Assembly: GCA_017407705.1 (NCBI GenBank)
Contig: JAFQWA010000013.1
Coordinates: 1 to 64,000, forward strand
From: Clostridia bacterium
Lineage (GTDB): Bacteria; Bacillota; Clostridia; Oscillospirales; Acutalibacteraceae
Direction: 5' to 3'
Length of the DNA: 64,000 bases
Of the stretch, positions 44,049-52,561 are shown one piece after another. The notes under the pieces were generated by a model. That model did not search any database, was not told the DNA's origin, and saw only the letters and a list, made by a program, of their open reading frames with translations. Position 1 is the first letter of the stretch; each line of letters starts with the position of its first letter. A program made the translations under genes and the position numbers.

Positions 44049-46073
44049 ATGTATTTTGAAAGACAACAAAACAATAAAAAAGTTAATAAATTTTTCCGTT
44101 CTGTTGCTTTATGTGTTTTGTCTGCGGCTATACTCTGTGTTTACACAGTCCGTCTTGCCAAACTGCAGGTAATTGATTACAACTACTACCGTAATCAGGC
44201 TAATTTGCAGTCGGCACAGAAAGTAGTGGTGAAGGCCGCCCGTGGTGAGATACTTGACCGCTACGGCAGAGCTATCGTTTCCAATCGCAACGGTTATAAC
44301 GTGGTGTTTGACGCTTCGTATATATCTATGCCTAAAATTAACGGCACCATAAACGATATGATAAGACTTTTATCGGCTAACGGTGATGAGTGGAGAGACA
44401 GACTTCCTATTTCACAGAAAGCCCCGTTTACCTTTAACGAGAATGCCACAAGCAGTGAGATATCCTCTTTAAAATCCACGTTAAAGCTTAACCACTATGC
44501 CACTGCTCAAAACTGCTATGACGCTATGGTGGAAAAGTACAACCTTTCTGCCTACTCTGCTGAAAAGCAACGTACCATTATGGGTGTGCGTTACACTATG
44601 GATTACGAGGAGTTTTCTATCTCCTACCCCTTTACCTTAGCTGAGGACGTATCTGAGGCTTCACGTGCTAAAATAAAGGAGTCCTCTGCAAGCTATCCCG
44701 GTGTTGTTATTTCCGAAGTTAAAGTAAGAGAATACGGTGACGGTGATATAGCACCCCATCTTATCGGCACTATCGGTCCTATTTACAAGGAGGACTGGGA
44801 GGAGCTTAAGGATAAAGGCTATTCCTATAACGATTACTTAGGAAAGTCCGGCGTTGAACTGGCTTTTGAAGACTATCTCCGTGGCACTGACGGTGCTTTG
44901 CGTGTTATTCAGGATAAAAACGGCAACACAGTGGAGGTCGTTACTGAAACTGAGGCAGTGCCCGGTAACACTGTAATGCTTACTATCGACCTTGATGTGC
45001 AAAAGGTGGCACAAAACTCCTTAAAGAGAGTTTTACAGGAGATGCAGGCTGAGGGTGTTGACGCTAAGGCAGGCTCAGTGGTGGTGCTTAACGTAAATAC
45101 CGGTGAGATAATCGCTGCGGCTAACTACCCAAGCTACACAATGGAGGAATATAAAAACAACTATTCCGCACTGCTTAATAACTCTGACCGTCCGTTGTTT
45201 GACCGTGCTTTTACCGGCACCTATCCCCCGGGCTCCACTTTCAAGCCCGGTGTTGCGGCTATCGGTCTTACCACCAACACTATCCCCCACGACCACACCA
45301 TAAAGTGCACCAGATACTACCGCTACTATTCCGATATGACCTACCGTTGCATGGGTTATCACGGAACTATTGATATCATTACCGCTCTTTCCAAATCCTG
45401 CAACTACTACTTCTACGAAACAGGCAGACTCTGCGGTATTGACACACTTAACAGCTACTGCCGTTTGATGGGTCTGGGCGTGAAGACAGGCGTTGAAGTA
45501 CCTGAGTCTTCCGGCGTTTTGGCAGGTCCTGCTTACGTTAAATCCATAAATCAGGTATGGAACCCCGGTGATACCCTGCAGGCAGCTATCGGACAGTCTT
45601 ATAATCTGTTCACTCCATTACAGCTCGCTACTTACACCGCCACTATTGCCAACGGCGGTACCAGATATCAGTCTCACCTTTTACATCAGGTTAGAAGCTA
45701 TAACCTGCAAAAGACTATCGTTCCCCCAAGTGCTCCCGTTGCAGCCAACACAGGCTTGGATGCTAAGGCTATCGAAACTGTTAAAAAAGGTATGCTTTCT
45801 GCGGCTTTTGAGGGTACTGCATCCTCCGTTTTCGGTAACTACGGTCTTAAGGTAGGCGGTAAAACGGGTACATCTCAGACAGTGGGCAACGATAACGGCG
45901 TATTTATCTCCTTTGCTCCTTATGATGAGCCTGAATTAGCCGTTGCCATACTGGTGGAACACGGTCTACACGGTTACACCTGGGCACCTGTTGTAAAAGA
46001 TATTTACGATGCTTATTTCTTCTCTAAAAATCAGCAGGCTGAAAATCAGCCTTTAGACACATTATTATCATAA
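44049..46073 (+). CDS. mrdA: Penicillin-binding protein 2 (elongation transpeptidase)
   Basis: Class B PBP cross-linking peptidoglycan during elongation. 674 residues: membrane anchor at about 17-37, dimerisation/pedestal domain (ARGEILDRYGRAIVSNRNGY, GKSGVELAFEDYLRGTDG), and the transpeptidase domain with SxxK in PPGSTFKPG (S396, K399), SxN in SKSCNYYF and KTG in GGKTGTSQ. Starts 2 nt after mreD. The insert of about 100 residues in the pedestal (CYDAMVEKYNLSAYSAEKQR) is usual for Firmicute PBP2. Confidence 0.94.
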   Translation: MYFERQQNNKKVNKFFRSVALCVLSAAILCVYTVRLAKLQVIDYNYYRNQANLQSAQKVVVKAARGEILDRYGRAIVSNRNGYNVVFDASYISMPKINGTINDMIRLLSANGDEWRDRLPISQKAPFTFNENATSSEISSLKSTLKLNHYATAQNCYDAMVEKYNLSAYSAEKQRTIMGVRYTMDYEEFSISYPFTLAEDVSEASRAKIKESSASYPGVVISEVKVREYGDGDIAPHLIGTIGPIYKEDWEELKDKGYSYNDYLGKSGVELAFEDYLRGTDGALRVIQDKNGNTVEVVTETEAVPGNTVMLTIDLDVQKVAQNSLKRVLQEMQAEGVDAKAGSVVVLNVNTGEIIAAANYPSYTMEEYKNNYSALLNNSDRPLFDRAFTGTYPPGSTFKPGVAAIGLTTNTIPHDHTIKCTRYYRYYSDMTYRCMGYHGTIDIITALSKSCNYYFYETGRLCGIDTLNSYCRLMGLGVKTGVEVPESSGVLAGPAYVKSINQVWNPGDTLQAAIGQSYNLFTPLQLATYTATIANGGTRYQSHLLHQVRSYNLQKTIVPPSAPVAANTGLDAKAIETVKKGMLSAAFEGTASSVFGNYGLKVGGKTGTSQTVGNDNGVFISFAPYDEPELAVAILVEHGLHGYTWAPVVKDIYDAYFFSKNQQAENQPLDTLLS

Positions 46074-46080
46074 AAAGTCT

Positions 46081-46109
46081 TTGACAGCCTATAAATTTTG
46101 TGATACAAT
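46081..46109 (+). promoter_or_regulatory. Promoter of the MinD-like gene
   Basis: Consensus TTGACA (46081-46086), 17-nt spacer, TACAAT (46104-46109) with TGTG one base upstream. One of the best promoters in the window, so minD and mgsA can be transcribed apart from the mre genes. Its first 21 nt match the GH5 promoter at 61499 at 19 positions. Confidence 0.75.
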
Positions 46110-46145
46110 TAGTAATGATACTATGTTTCGGGGAGTGAATTGCAG

Positions 46146-46889
46146 ATGGGTTCAGTTATGGTTGTAACCTCCGGAAAAGGCGGCGTGGGAAAGTCTACTG
46201 TTTCCTCTTGCCTTGGTGCAGCCCTGTGCAAGCTCTCTAAACGTGTACTTTTAGTGGATATGGATGAGGGGCTCCGTTCCCTTGACCTTATGCTTAACGT
46301 ATCTGCTCACACGGTTTTTGATGTGAGCGATATTATAAACGGCTATTGCAACGCTGATCAGGCAGTTTTGCCGGTTGCGTCTTGTCCCGGTCTTTATCTG
46401 TTACCCGCTCCTTCAAAAGTGGGTGCTATTGACAGTAAGGAAGCTATGCAGCTGCTTTGTTCAAAGTTGGCTAAAGCTTTTGATTACGTTATTATTGACT
46501 CCCCTGCAGGAATTGACCGTGGCTTTGAATTTGCTGTTTGTGCCGCTGACAATGCTTTGGTGGTGGTAACTCCCGATCCCGTCAGTGTGCGTGACGGCAG
46601 TCACGTGGCAAAGCTTTTACGCAACAGCGGTGTGAAAAACATTCGTCTGGTAATAAATAAAGTGAATACCAAGCTTATGCTGGAAGGCGTTTTTTATAAT
46701 ATTGATGAGATTATTGACGCTACCTCAGTTCAGCTTATTGCCGCTATCCCCACTGATGATGCAATCCTCTGCAGCAATGCTTTGGGTGAACCCTTAGCCG
46801 ACTCTTACGCTGCTGACGCTTTTGACCGTTTAGCCGCAAGGCTTGAAAATAAGCATATCCCACTTATAAATTTAAAGAAGATCACATAG
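46146..46889 (+). CDS. minD: MinD/ParA-family ATPase
   Basis: 247 residues from ATG at 46146 (a TTG 6 nt upstream is closer to GGGGAG and is possible). Deviant Walker [10 protein letters not shown] with the signature lysine, [15 protein letters not shown], and [14 protein letters not shown] as Walker B. Opening [13 protein letters not shown] is MinD-like. It lacks the C-terminal amphipathic membrane-targeting helix of MinD (for example a KRLFG-type end); the product ends in [10 protein letters not shown]. No minC or minE is adjacent. Position after mreBCD-pbp2 matches Bacillus minCD, so a role in division-site placement is possible but not certain. Confidence 0.8.
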   Translation: MGSVMVVTSGKGGVGKSTVSSCLGAALCKLSKRVLLVDMDEGLRSLDLMLNVSAHTVFDVSDIINGYCNADQAVLPVASCPGLYLLPAPSKVGAIDSKEAMQLLCSKLAKAFDYVIIDSPAGIDRGFEFAVCAADNALVVVTPDPVSVRDGSHVAKLLRNSGVKNIRLVINKVNTKLMLEGVFYNIDEIIDATSVQLIAAIPTDDAILCSNALGEPLADSYAADAFDRLAARLENKHIPLINLKKIT

Positions 46890-46905
46890 AAAGGATTTGG
46901 TATAT

Positions 46906-47301
46906 ATGAATATTGCATTGATAGCTCACGACGCTAAAAAAGAATTGATGGTACAGTTTTGCATTGCTTATTGCGGAATTTTAAGCCGTCATAACATTTG
47001 TGCTACCGGCACTACCGGTAAGCTTGTGGCTGAGGCTACCGGTCTTGAAATCACAAGATTTTTAAGCGGTGATCAGGGCGGTGATCAGCAGATCGCTTCC
47101 AGAATAGGCTGTGATGAGATCGATATGGTTTTATTCTTCCGTGATCCTCTTACTGCAAAGCCTAACGAGCCTAATGATATGAATATTCTTCGTTTGTGCG
47201 ATGTTCATAATATTCCCATTGCAACAAATATTGCTACCGGTGAGGTGCTGATCCACGGTCTTGAACGTGGTGACCTTGACTGGCGTCTTTATGTTCGCTA
47301 A
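46906..47301 (+). CDS. mgsA: Methylglyoxal synthase
   Basis: Converts dihydroxyacetone phosphate to methylglyoxal and phosphate, an overflow valve of glycolysis. 131 residues from ATG at 46906 (RBS AAGGAT). The catalytic block GDQGGDQQI (55-63, D60), the nucleotide-like phosphate site GTTGKL, and [20 protein letters not shown] are diagnostic. 16 nt after minD, a common clostridial pairing. Confidence 0.95.
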   Translation: MNIALIAHDAKKELMVQFCIAYCGILSRHNICATGTTGKLVAEATGLEITRFLSGDQGGDQQIASRIGCDEIDMVLFFRDPLTAKPNEPNDMNILRLCDVHNIPIATNIATGEVLIHGLERGDLDWRLYVR

Positions 47302-47335
47302 TCCTTTATTTATAATATATTAAAGGTTACGACGG

Positions 47336-47546
47336 AAAAGAGTAATCGGTGTTTCCTTACAGAGAGTGGTCGTATTTGCTGGAAGCGACCATAAGATCAG
47401 AATGCCGACCAAGACATTCCCGAACTGCATTTGCCGTTTTCCCTACGTTATAAGGGACTTAAAGTGAAACGACTTGGTTCGTTTAATTTGGGTGGCACCG
47501 CGGGATTTTATCTCCCGTCCCTTAATGTTTGGGACGGGAGTTTTTT
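47336..47546 (+). promoter_or_regulatory. T-box riboswitch of hisS-aspS
   Basis: Stem I begins near GGAAAAGAGTAA (AGTA specifier-loop motif at 47341-47344); the helix CGGTGTTT (47347-47354) pairs with GAATGCCG (47400-47407), and GGTCG/CGACC forms the distal hairpin. The T-box core TGGCACCGCGG is at 47493-47503. The terminator is CTCCCGTCCC (47512-47521) with GGGACGGGAG (47531-47540) then six T. Uncharged tRNA pairs with the T-box and lets transcription continue. GAC (47407-47409) is a candidate Asp specifier, but I cannot exclude His. Confidence 0.92.
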
Positions 47547-47575
47547 ATTTATTTAAAACTGAAAGGATAAGAATT

Positions 47576-48895
47576 ATGGATCTTATAGCAGAAGCAATTA
47601 AAGGTACCGGTGACGTTTTACCGGGAAATGCCTATAAATGGCACTATATAGAAAAAACTGTTTCGGATGTGGCTGCACTGTTTGGTTTTCGTGAAATCCG
47701 CACTCCGGTTTTTGAGAAAACAGAACTGTTTGAGCGTTCAGTTGGTGATACCACTGACGTGGTGCAAAAGGAAATGTACACCTTCAACGATAAGGGTGGA
47801 CGTTCTATAACACTGCGTCCTGAAGGCACTGCAGGTGCTGTGCGTTCTATCCTTGAACACGGCTTGTTCAACGAAGCACTGCCCGTTAAAGCCTATTACA
47901 TCACCTCCTGCTACCGCTACGAAAAGCCTCAGGCAGGCAGACTGCGTGAGTTCCACCAGTTTGGCGTTGAGTGCATCGGTGCTGCTGCTCCCACTGCAGA
48001 CGCAGAGATCATTATGCTGGGTGATATGGTACTTAAAAGACTGGGCATCAAAAACATCTCTCTTGAGATAAACTCTATCGGTTGCCCCCAGTGCCGTGCT
48101 AAATACACCGCTGCATTAAAGGAATATTTTGCCGCATCTAAGGACAAACTATGCGAAACCTGTCTTTCCCGATTGGACAGAAATCCTATGCGTATTCTGG
48201 ATTGTAAGTCTCCCATTTGCCGTGAGATCGCAGAAGGAGCACCTAAGATTTTAGACTATATTTGCGATGAGTGTAACGACCATTTTAATCAGGTTAAGGC
48301 TCACCTCAACGCTGCAGGCGTTAAATTTACCGTTAATCCCCGTATTGTTCGCGGACTGGATTACTACACCAAAACAGTGTTCGAGTTTATTTCCAACGAT
48401 ATCGGCTCTCAGGGTGCTGTTTGTGCCGGTGGCAGATACGACGGTCTGGCTGAGGAGCTTGGCGGTCCTCACCTGCCCTCACTTGGCTTTGGTATGGGAC
48501 TTGAGCGTATTTTAATGGTTATGGAAAAACAAGGTTGTCCCTTCCCTGAGGAGAAAAAAATTGATCTGTATATTGCTCCTATGGGCGGCGCTGCTGCCAG
48601 TGAGGCAGTAAAAATCTGCTCTCTTGCCCGTGAGGAAGGCTTTGCCGCTCTTACTGACGTTGCCGGCAGAGGACTTAAAGCTCAGATGAAATATGCAGAT
48701 AAGATCGGTGCTAAGTTCACACTTGTTTTGGGTGAAAACGAGCTTAACTCCAAATCAGCACGTCTTAAAAATATGCAAAGCGGTGAACAGATCGACGTTG
48801 AACTGCCCGACGGTGTTATATCTGCTATTTATGATGAAACTATCAAAAATACATTTGCAGATTTAGAAAGCAGTTTGGAAAATCTTAAAATATAA
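47576..48895 (+). CDS. hisS: Histidyl-tRNA synthetase
   Basis: Class II synthetase charging tRNA-His. 439 residues from the ATG at 47576 (AAAGGAT ahead); an upstream in-frame start would lie inside the T-box terminator. Motif 1 region (GFREIRTPVFEKTELFERSVG), motif 2 LRPEGTAGAVRSI and YRYEKPQAGRLREFHQ, His-specific GLDYYTKTVFEF and CAGGRYDGL, motif 3 GFGMGLERI, and an anticodon-binding C-terminal domain. 15 nt ahead of aspS. Confidence 0.97.
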   Translation: MDLIAEAIKGTGDVLPGNAYKWHYIEKTVSDVAALFGFREIRTPVFEKTELFERSVGDTTDVVQKEMYTFNDKGGRSITLRPEGTAGAVRSILEHGLFNEALPVKAYYITSCYRYEKPQAGRLREFHQFGVECIGAAAPTADAEIIMLGDMVLKRLGIKNISLEINSIGCPQCRAKYTAALKEYFAASKDKLCETCLSRLDRNPMRILDCKSPICREIAEGAPKILDYICDECNDHFNQVKAHLNAAGVKFTVNPRIVRGLDYYTKTVFEFISNDIGSQGAVCAGGRYDGLAEELGGPHLPSLGFGMGLERILMVMEKQGCPFPEEKKIDLYIAPMGGAAASEAVKICSLAREEGFAALTDVAGRGLKAQMKYADKIGAKFTLVLGENELNSKSARLKNMQSGEQIDVELPDGVISAIYDETIKNTFADLESSLENLKI

Positions 48896-48910
48896 AGGAG
48901 TAAAATTTAG

Positions 48911-50692
48911 ATGTTAGATAGAATGGGTGCTTTAAGAAGAACAAACTACTGCGGCGATCTTAGAGCCGATGATAACGGCAAAGAGGTTGTAGTTTGCGGA
49001 TTTGTTCAGCGTCAGCGTGACTTAGGTCAGCTTATATTTATTGATTTGAGAGACAGAACAGGTATCGTTCAGCTTGCATTTGACGATAATACCGACAAAG
49101 CCATATTTGACAAGGCTTTTACTATCCGTTCCGAGTTTGTTGTAATGGCAAAGGGCGTTGTACGTCTGCGTTCATCAATTAACAAGGATATCCCCACCGG
49201 TGAGATTGAGATTGCAGTTAATGACTTAAAGATTTTAGGTGCTGCACAAACTCCTCCCTTTGAGATAGTTGAAAACTCCAACGTTAAAGAGGAATTGCGT
49301 TTAAAATACAGATACCTTGATCTTCGTCGCCCCGATCTGCAGCGTAATATTATAATGCGTCATCGCATTGCAAAGGTTATCCGTGACTATTTTGATGAAA
49401 ACGGATTTATCGAAATTGAAACTCCTATGCTGATAAAATCCACTCCCGAAGGTGCAAGAGACTATCTGGTCCCCAGCCGCCTTTATCACGGTGAGTTTTA
49501 CGCTCTGCCTCAGTCACCTCAGATCTACAAGCAGCTGCTTATGGTATCGGGCTTTGACCGTTATATGCAGATCGCCCGTTGCTTCAGAGACGAGGATTTA
49601 CGTGCTGACCGTCAGCCCGAGTTTACTCAGATCGACCTTGAAATGTCCTTTGTGGATATGGAAGATGTGTTAAGCATCGGCGAGGGCTTTGCAAAGCGTT
49701 TGTTCAAGGATATTCTGGGTGTTGATATTCCCCTGCCTCTGCCCCGTCTTACCTATGCAGATGCTATGAATATGTACGGCTCTGATAAGCCTGATACCCG
49801 TTTTGATATGAAGCTTTGCGACATCAGTGATCTGGTTAAAGACTGCGGATTTTCCGTATTTTCAGGTGCAGTGCAAAACGGCGGATCAGTACGTGCTGTT
49901 TGTGCTAAAAACGCAGTTTCTGTTTACACCAGAAAAGAGATCGACCGCCTGACTGAGACCGCTAAGGGCATCGGTGCTAAGGGTATGGCTTGGATCAGAC
50001 TTACCGATGAGGGTATTGCCTCATCCTTTGCTAAGTTTATGACCGAGGATGAAATGACCGCAATTCTTGACAGGGTTGGCGCTACAACCGGTGACGTTGT
50101 GGTAATTATCGCAGATAAGGACAAGGTTACTCTGCCCACCTTAGGCGCACTCAGACTTGAAATGGCTAAAAAGCTGGATATTATCCCCAAAGAGCAGTTT
50201 AATCTGCTGTGGATAACCGAGTTCCCCTTCTTCGAGTACAATGAAGAAACCGGCGGTTACGACGCTATGCACCATCCTTTCACATCACCTATGGATGAGT
50301 GCATTGAGTTTTTGGATACCGCACCTGAGAAGGTTCGAGCTAAGGCTTATGATATGGTGCTTAACGGCGTTGAGCTGTCCAGCGGTTCTATCCGTATAAC
50401 CGACCCCACTCTGCAGAAAAAGATGTTCTCAGCTTTAGGTCTTACCGACGAAGAGGCACAGCAGAAATTCGGTTTCTTGACCGACGCATTTAAGTACGGT
50501 GCTCCTCCTCACGGCGGTATGGGACTTGGTCTTGACAGACTTTGTATGATAATGCTCCAGTGCGAGAGCTTGAGAGACGTTATTGCATTCCCGAAAATGC
50601 AAAATGCCCGTGAGCTTATGAGTGAATGTCCCTCTGCTTGTGACGTTACTCAGCTTAACGACTTGGGAATTACCTTTAAAGAAAAAGAATAA
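48911..50692 (+). CDS. aspS: Aspartyl-tRNA synthetase
   Basis: Class IIb synthetase, 593 residues, bacterial type: N-terminal OB anticodon domain (VVVCGFVQRQRDLGQLIFID), motif 1 FIEIETPMLIKSTPEGARD, motif 2 CFRDEDLRADRQPEFTQID, a GAD insertion domain (about 290-410) and motif 3 GLGLDRLCMIM. RBS AAAGGAG. Transcribed with hisS under one T-box. Without a window-wide view of gatCAB or asnS, whether it is discriminating is unknown. Confidence 0.97.
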   Translation: MLDRMGALRRTNYCGDLRADDNGKEVVVCGFVQRQRDLGQLIFIDLRDRTGIVQLAFDDNTDKAIFDKAFTIRSEFVVMAKGVVRLRSSINKDIPTGEIEIAVNDLKILGAAQTPPFEIVENSNVKEELRLKYRYLDLRRPDLQRNIIMRHRIAKVIRDYFDENGFIEIETPMLIKSTPEGARDYLVPSRLYHGEFYALPQSPQIYKQLLMVSGFDRYMQIARCFRDEDLRADRQPEFTQIDLEMSFVDMEDVLSIGEGFAKRLFKDILGVDIPLPLPRLTYADAMNMYGSDKPDTRFDMKLCDISDLVKDCGFSVFSGAVQNGGSVRAVCAKNAVSVYTRKEIDRLTETAKGIGAKGMAWIRLTDEGIASSFAKFMTEDEMTAILDRVGATTGDVVVIIADKDKVTLPTLGALRLEMAKKLDIIPKEQFNLLWITEFPFFEYNEETGGYDAMHHPFTSPMDECIEFLDTAPEKVRAKAYDMVLNGVELSSGSIRITDPTLQKKMFSALGLTDEEAQQKFGFLTDAFKYGAPPHGGMGLGLDRLCMIMLQCESLRDVIAFPKMQNARELMSECPSACDVTQLNDLGITFKEKE

Positions 50693-50697
50693 ACAAC

Positions 50698-50730
50698 AAA
50701 AGCACTGCTCATACAACGAGTAGTGCTTTT
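50698..50730 (+). terminator. Terminator of hisS-aspS
   Basis: AAAAGCACT (50698-50706) and AGTGCTTTT (50722-50730), continued by CTC/GAG after one mismatch, around ATACAAC; ends in T-rich sequence. Confidence 0.85.
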
Positions 50731-50778
50731 TATTTTGATATGTAAACGAATTGTTATACTTCCCTTATTTTTCGCTCA

Positions 50779-50904
50779 TGCCGCGCGGCACCCCTTTTCT
50801 TTATGCGAAGAAAAGGGGAAAAGACGCAGCAAGGGAAAACCCTTCCAAACTGGGTTTTCCCTTTGCAATCCCTTTCCCGAATGGCTCAAGGGCTCGCCCT
50901 TGAG
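50779..50904. repeat. Cluster of four back-to-back perfect inverted repeats
   Basis: Within 126 nt: the palindrome TGCCGCGCGGCA (50779-50790); CCCCTTTTCTT/AAGAAAAGGGG (50791-50801, 50808-50818); AAGGGAAAACCC/GGGTTTTCCCTT (50831-50842, 50852-50863); CTCAAGGGC/GCCCTTGAG (50885-50893, 50896-50904). The stretch is richer in GC than the flanking AT-rich spacer and has no coding potential that I can see. Consistent with a dispersed intergenic repeat or a structured RNA. It fills most of the 294-nt gap between aspS and the URO-D-like gene. Confidence 0.75.
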
Positions 50905-50986
50905 AATCCCCATTTAATTGGTGGAATTTATAAAAATTAAAATTTATTTTCTGTAAGCCTGATTATATGTTTCCCGACCTTTTTTG

Positions 50987-52216
50987 TTAACCCGTAAACT
51001 TGTTTATTTCATCGTAAGCTAAGTTTACCCATCTTCCCATTCTTGTGGGATCATTTTCAACAGTATGGGTATCCTTCATAACAAACTCAACCACGCAACC
51101 CTTAGTCTTATTAAGTGTGGTGCTGATCTCTTTTCTCAGCTCTTTTTCGTCAAAACCAACACAAAGCGGTGACGGATTAGGCTTACGACTGATGATGTAA
51201 TTATTCTTAAGCTTATCAGCGCAGATATCCACATCACACCAGGGTGAAACAGAAAATCTTCTCATTCTTGGAATGGTGAGCAAATCGTCTAATCTATCGT
51301 GGATAGGCTCACAGCAACCGTAATGGTTAAGACCCGTAAGCTCCAAAACAGCTTTCTGATAGGGAAATATAAACTCACGGAACATATCCGGTGAAATACC
51401 CACCGTTTCCTGAGCCTCAGTAAAGCCCCATCTGTCCATAAGGGTGTATTTCTCACCCTCTGCTTTCAACGGCAGCTCAGTGGTATATGCCACACCGCCG
51501 GAACCGATATACTCATCACGGCAATTTGAGGTAAGCAAACCTTCCCTTTCAAAATATTTCAAGATATTTATCTGGTCATCACGCATAATCTCCATCATCT
51601 TATGCACTGCCTCAGGCTCATCATACATAAGATACATCAGCTCATCAAGACCAACTAAGAACATAGCCTCTTTGATCATACTGAAGGAGTTTTTCATACA
51701 AACTATTTTGGTGGGCAAAATATCACCAAAAATAGAATTTAAGCGGTCAAGGGTTTTGTAGGTGCCCTCACGGTCCACCTGAACGTCACGAATATGCATT
51801 TGATGAACCTGCTCAGCCAAGTTGGTAATAGGCGGGATCCAGGTGTAGCTATTACCCCACTCCTTACCGTATTTTATATTAACGGGGAATCCGTAGTCGC
51901 CGTAATGCACCTTCCACTCCAGCTGCAGCCAAGGCTCAAACACGTTATCATCACGGATATGGTCCCACCAGAAAATACGCTGACGCAAAATACGTTCCCA
52001 CAAGCGCAGCTCTTTATCCTCGCAAACCAGCTCATCCTCACGGACTATCTCGCCCCAAGAACCCTCAGGGAAACACAACACCAAAGGACGCTCAGCTTTA
52101 AGAGAGTTGAAATCGGTAAGAATTTTTTTCTTTTTATCCATTTCGGGATGTGCGGCAATTTCAGCCACACGGGTAGCCAACTGTCTTAAAATTTCTCTTT
52201 CCTTGGTTGTAGCCAT
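50987..52216 (-). CDS. Uroporphyrinogen decarboxylase (URO-D) family protein
   Basis: 409 residues from ATG at 52216, preceded by AAGGTGGGG. The fold is seen as a TIM barrel: EAMFLVGLDELMYLMYDEPE, MEIMRDDQINILKYFEREG, NHYGCCEPIHDRLDDLLTIPR and ISRKPNPSPLCVGFDEKEL. Not the heme enzyme itself: the conserved N-terminal RQAGR motif is lacking. These stand-alone proteins are frequent in gut Clostridia and related to corrinoid or methyltransferase-type URO-D domains (CmuA/MtaA/Mta-like), but no corrinoid protein is adjacent. Substrate unknown. Confidence 0.8.
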   Translation of the reverse strand: MATTKEREILRQLATRVAEIAAHPEMDKKKKILTDFNSLKAERPLVLCFPEGSWGEIVREDELVCEDKELRLWERILRQRIFWWDHIRDDNVFEPWLQLEWKVHYGDYGFPVNIKYGKEWGNSYTWIPPITNLAEQVHQMHIRDVQVDREGTYKTLDRLNSIFGDILPTKIVCMKNSFSMIKEAMFLVGLDELMYLMYDEPEAVHKMMEIMRDDQINILKYFEREGLLTSNCRDEYIGSGGVAYTTELPLKAEGEKYTLMDRWGFTEAQETVGISPDMFREFIFPYQKAVLELTGLNHYGCCEPIHDRLDDLLTIPRMRRFSVSPWCDVDICADKLKNNYIISRKPNPSPLCVGFDEKELRKEISTTLNKTKGCVVEFVMKDTHTVENDPTRMGRWVNLAYDEINKFTG

Positions 52217-52273
52217 ATATATCCCCACCTTCTACCTAAATTATAAAATTGCAGTAAAACGTTTTATATAATT

Positions 52274-52303
52274 ATTTTATCATTTTTTGTAATCTTTTTA
52301 CAA
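52274..52303 (-). promoter_or_regulatory. Promoter of the URO-D-like gene
   Basis: Minus strand: TTGTAA (52303-52298), 18-nt spacer, TAAAAT (52279-52274). The two divergent promoters share a 345-nt AT-rich intergenic region (52217-52561), the 52304-52386 part of which shows no other signal. Confidence 0.5.
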
Positions 52304-52386
52304 GCCGTTTTAACTGCAAATTCACCCGTTTTAGGCTGATTTCTTTCAATTTAGGGCAATTTTTTCAGAAAACGTGCCTTTTACTG

Positions 52387-52414
52387 TTGCAATCTTTAAT
52401 TTTTCTGCTATAAT
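52387..52414 (+). promoter_or_regulatory. Promoter of the corA leader transcript
   Basis: TTGCAA (52387-52392), 16-nt spacer, perfect TATAAT (52409-52414). Transcription would start near 52421, giving a leader of about 140 nt before the ATG at 52562. Confidence 0.6.
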
Positions 52415-52439
52415 ACTACTGTGACAAATTATTTTTAAA

Positions 52440-52555
52440 GGCAGGTGGATATAACTTGAGTTCCGAACCTTGTAAACCTCGAGGTAGTCAGTACAATTTA
52501 AAATCAAGCGGGCTGCAGTTATATCCCGTATATTTCTGCGCCCTCTAGAAGGGGG
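52440..52555 (+). ncRNA. Structured leader RNA upstream of corA, candidate riboswitch
   Basis: Nested pairings: outer GGCAG (52440-52444) with CTGCgC (52536-52541); a 10-bp perfect helix GGATATAACT (52447-52456) with AGTTATATCC (52517-52526); inside it TTGTA (52470-52474) with TACAA (52492-52496) enclosing the palindrome ACCTCGAGGT (52476-52485). The 3' end, CCCTCT-AGA-AGGGGG (52541-52555), folds the Shine-Dalgarno into a stem that shares its first C with the outer helix. No match to the M-box, the known Mg2+ riboswitch, as I recall it. Identity unknown. Confidence 0.6.
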
Positions 52556-52561
52556 ATTTCT

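Noticed and set aside
52440-52555. Calling the corA leader an M-box (Mg2+) riboswitch
   Set aside because: Position fits, but I see none of the M-box conserved segments as I recall them, and the length is shorter than the usual 160 nt or more.
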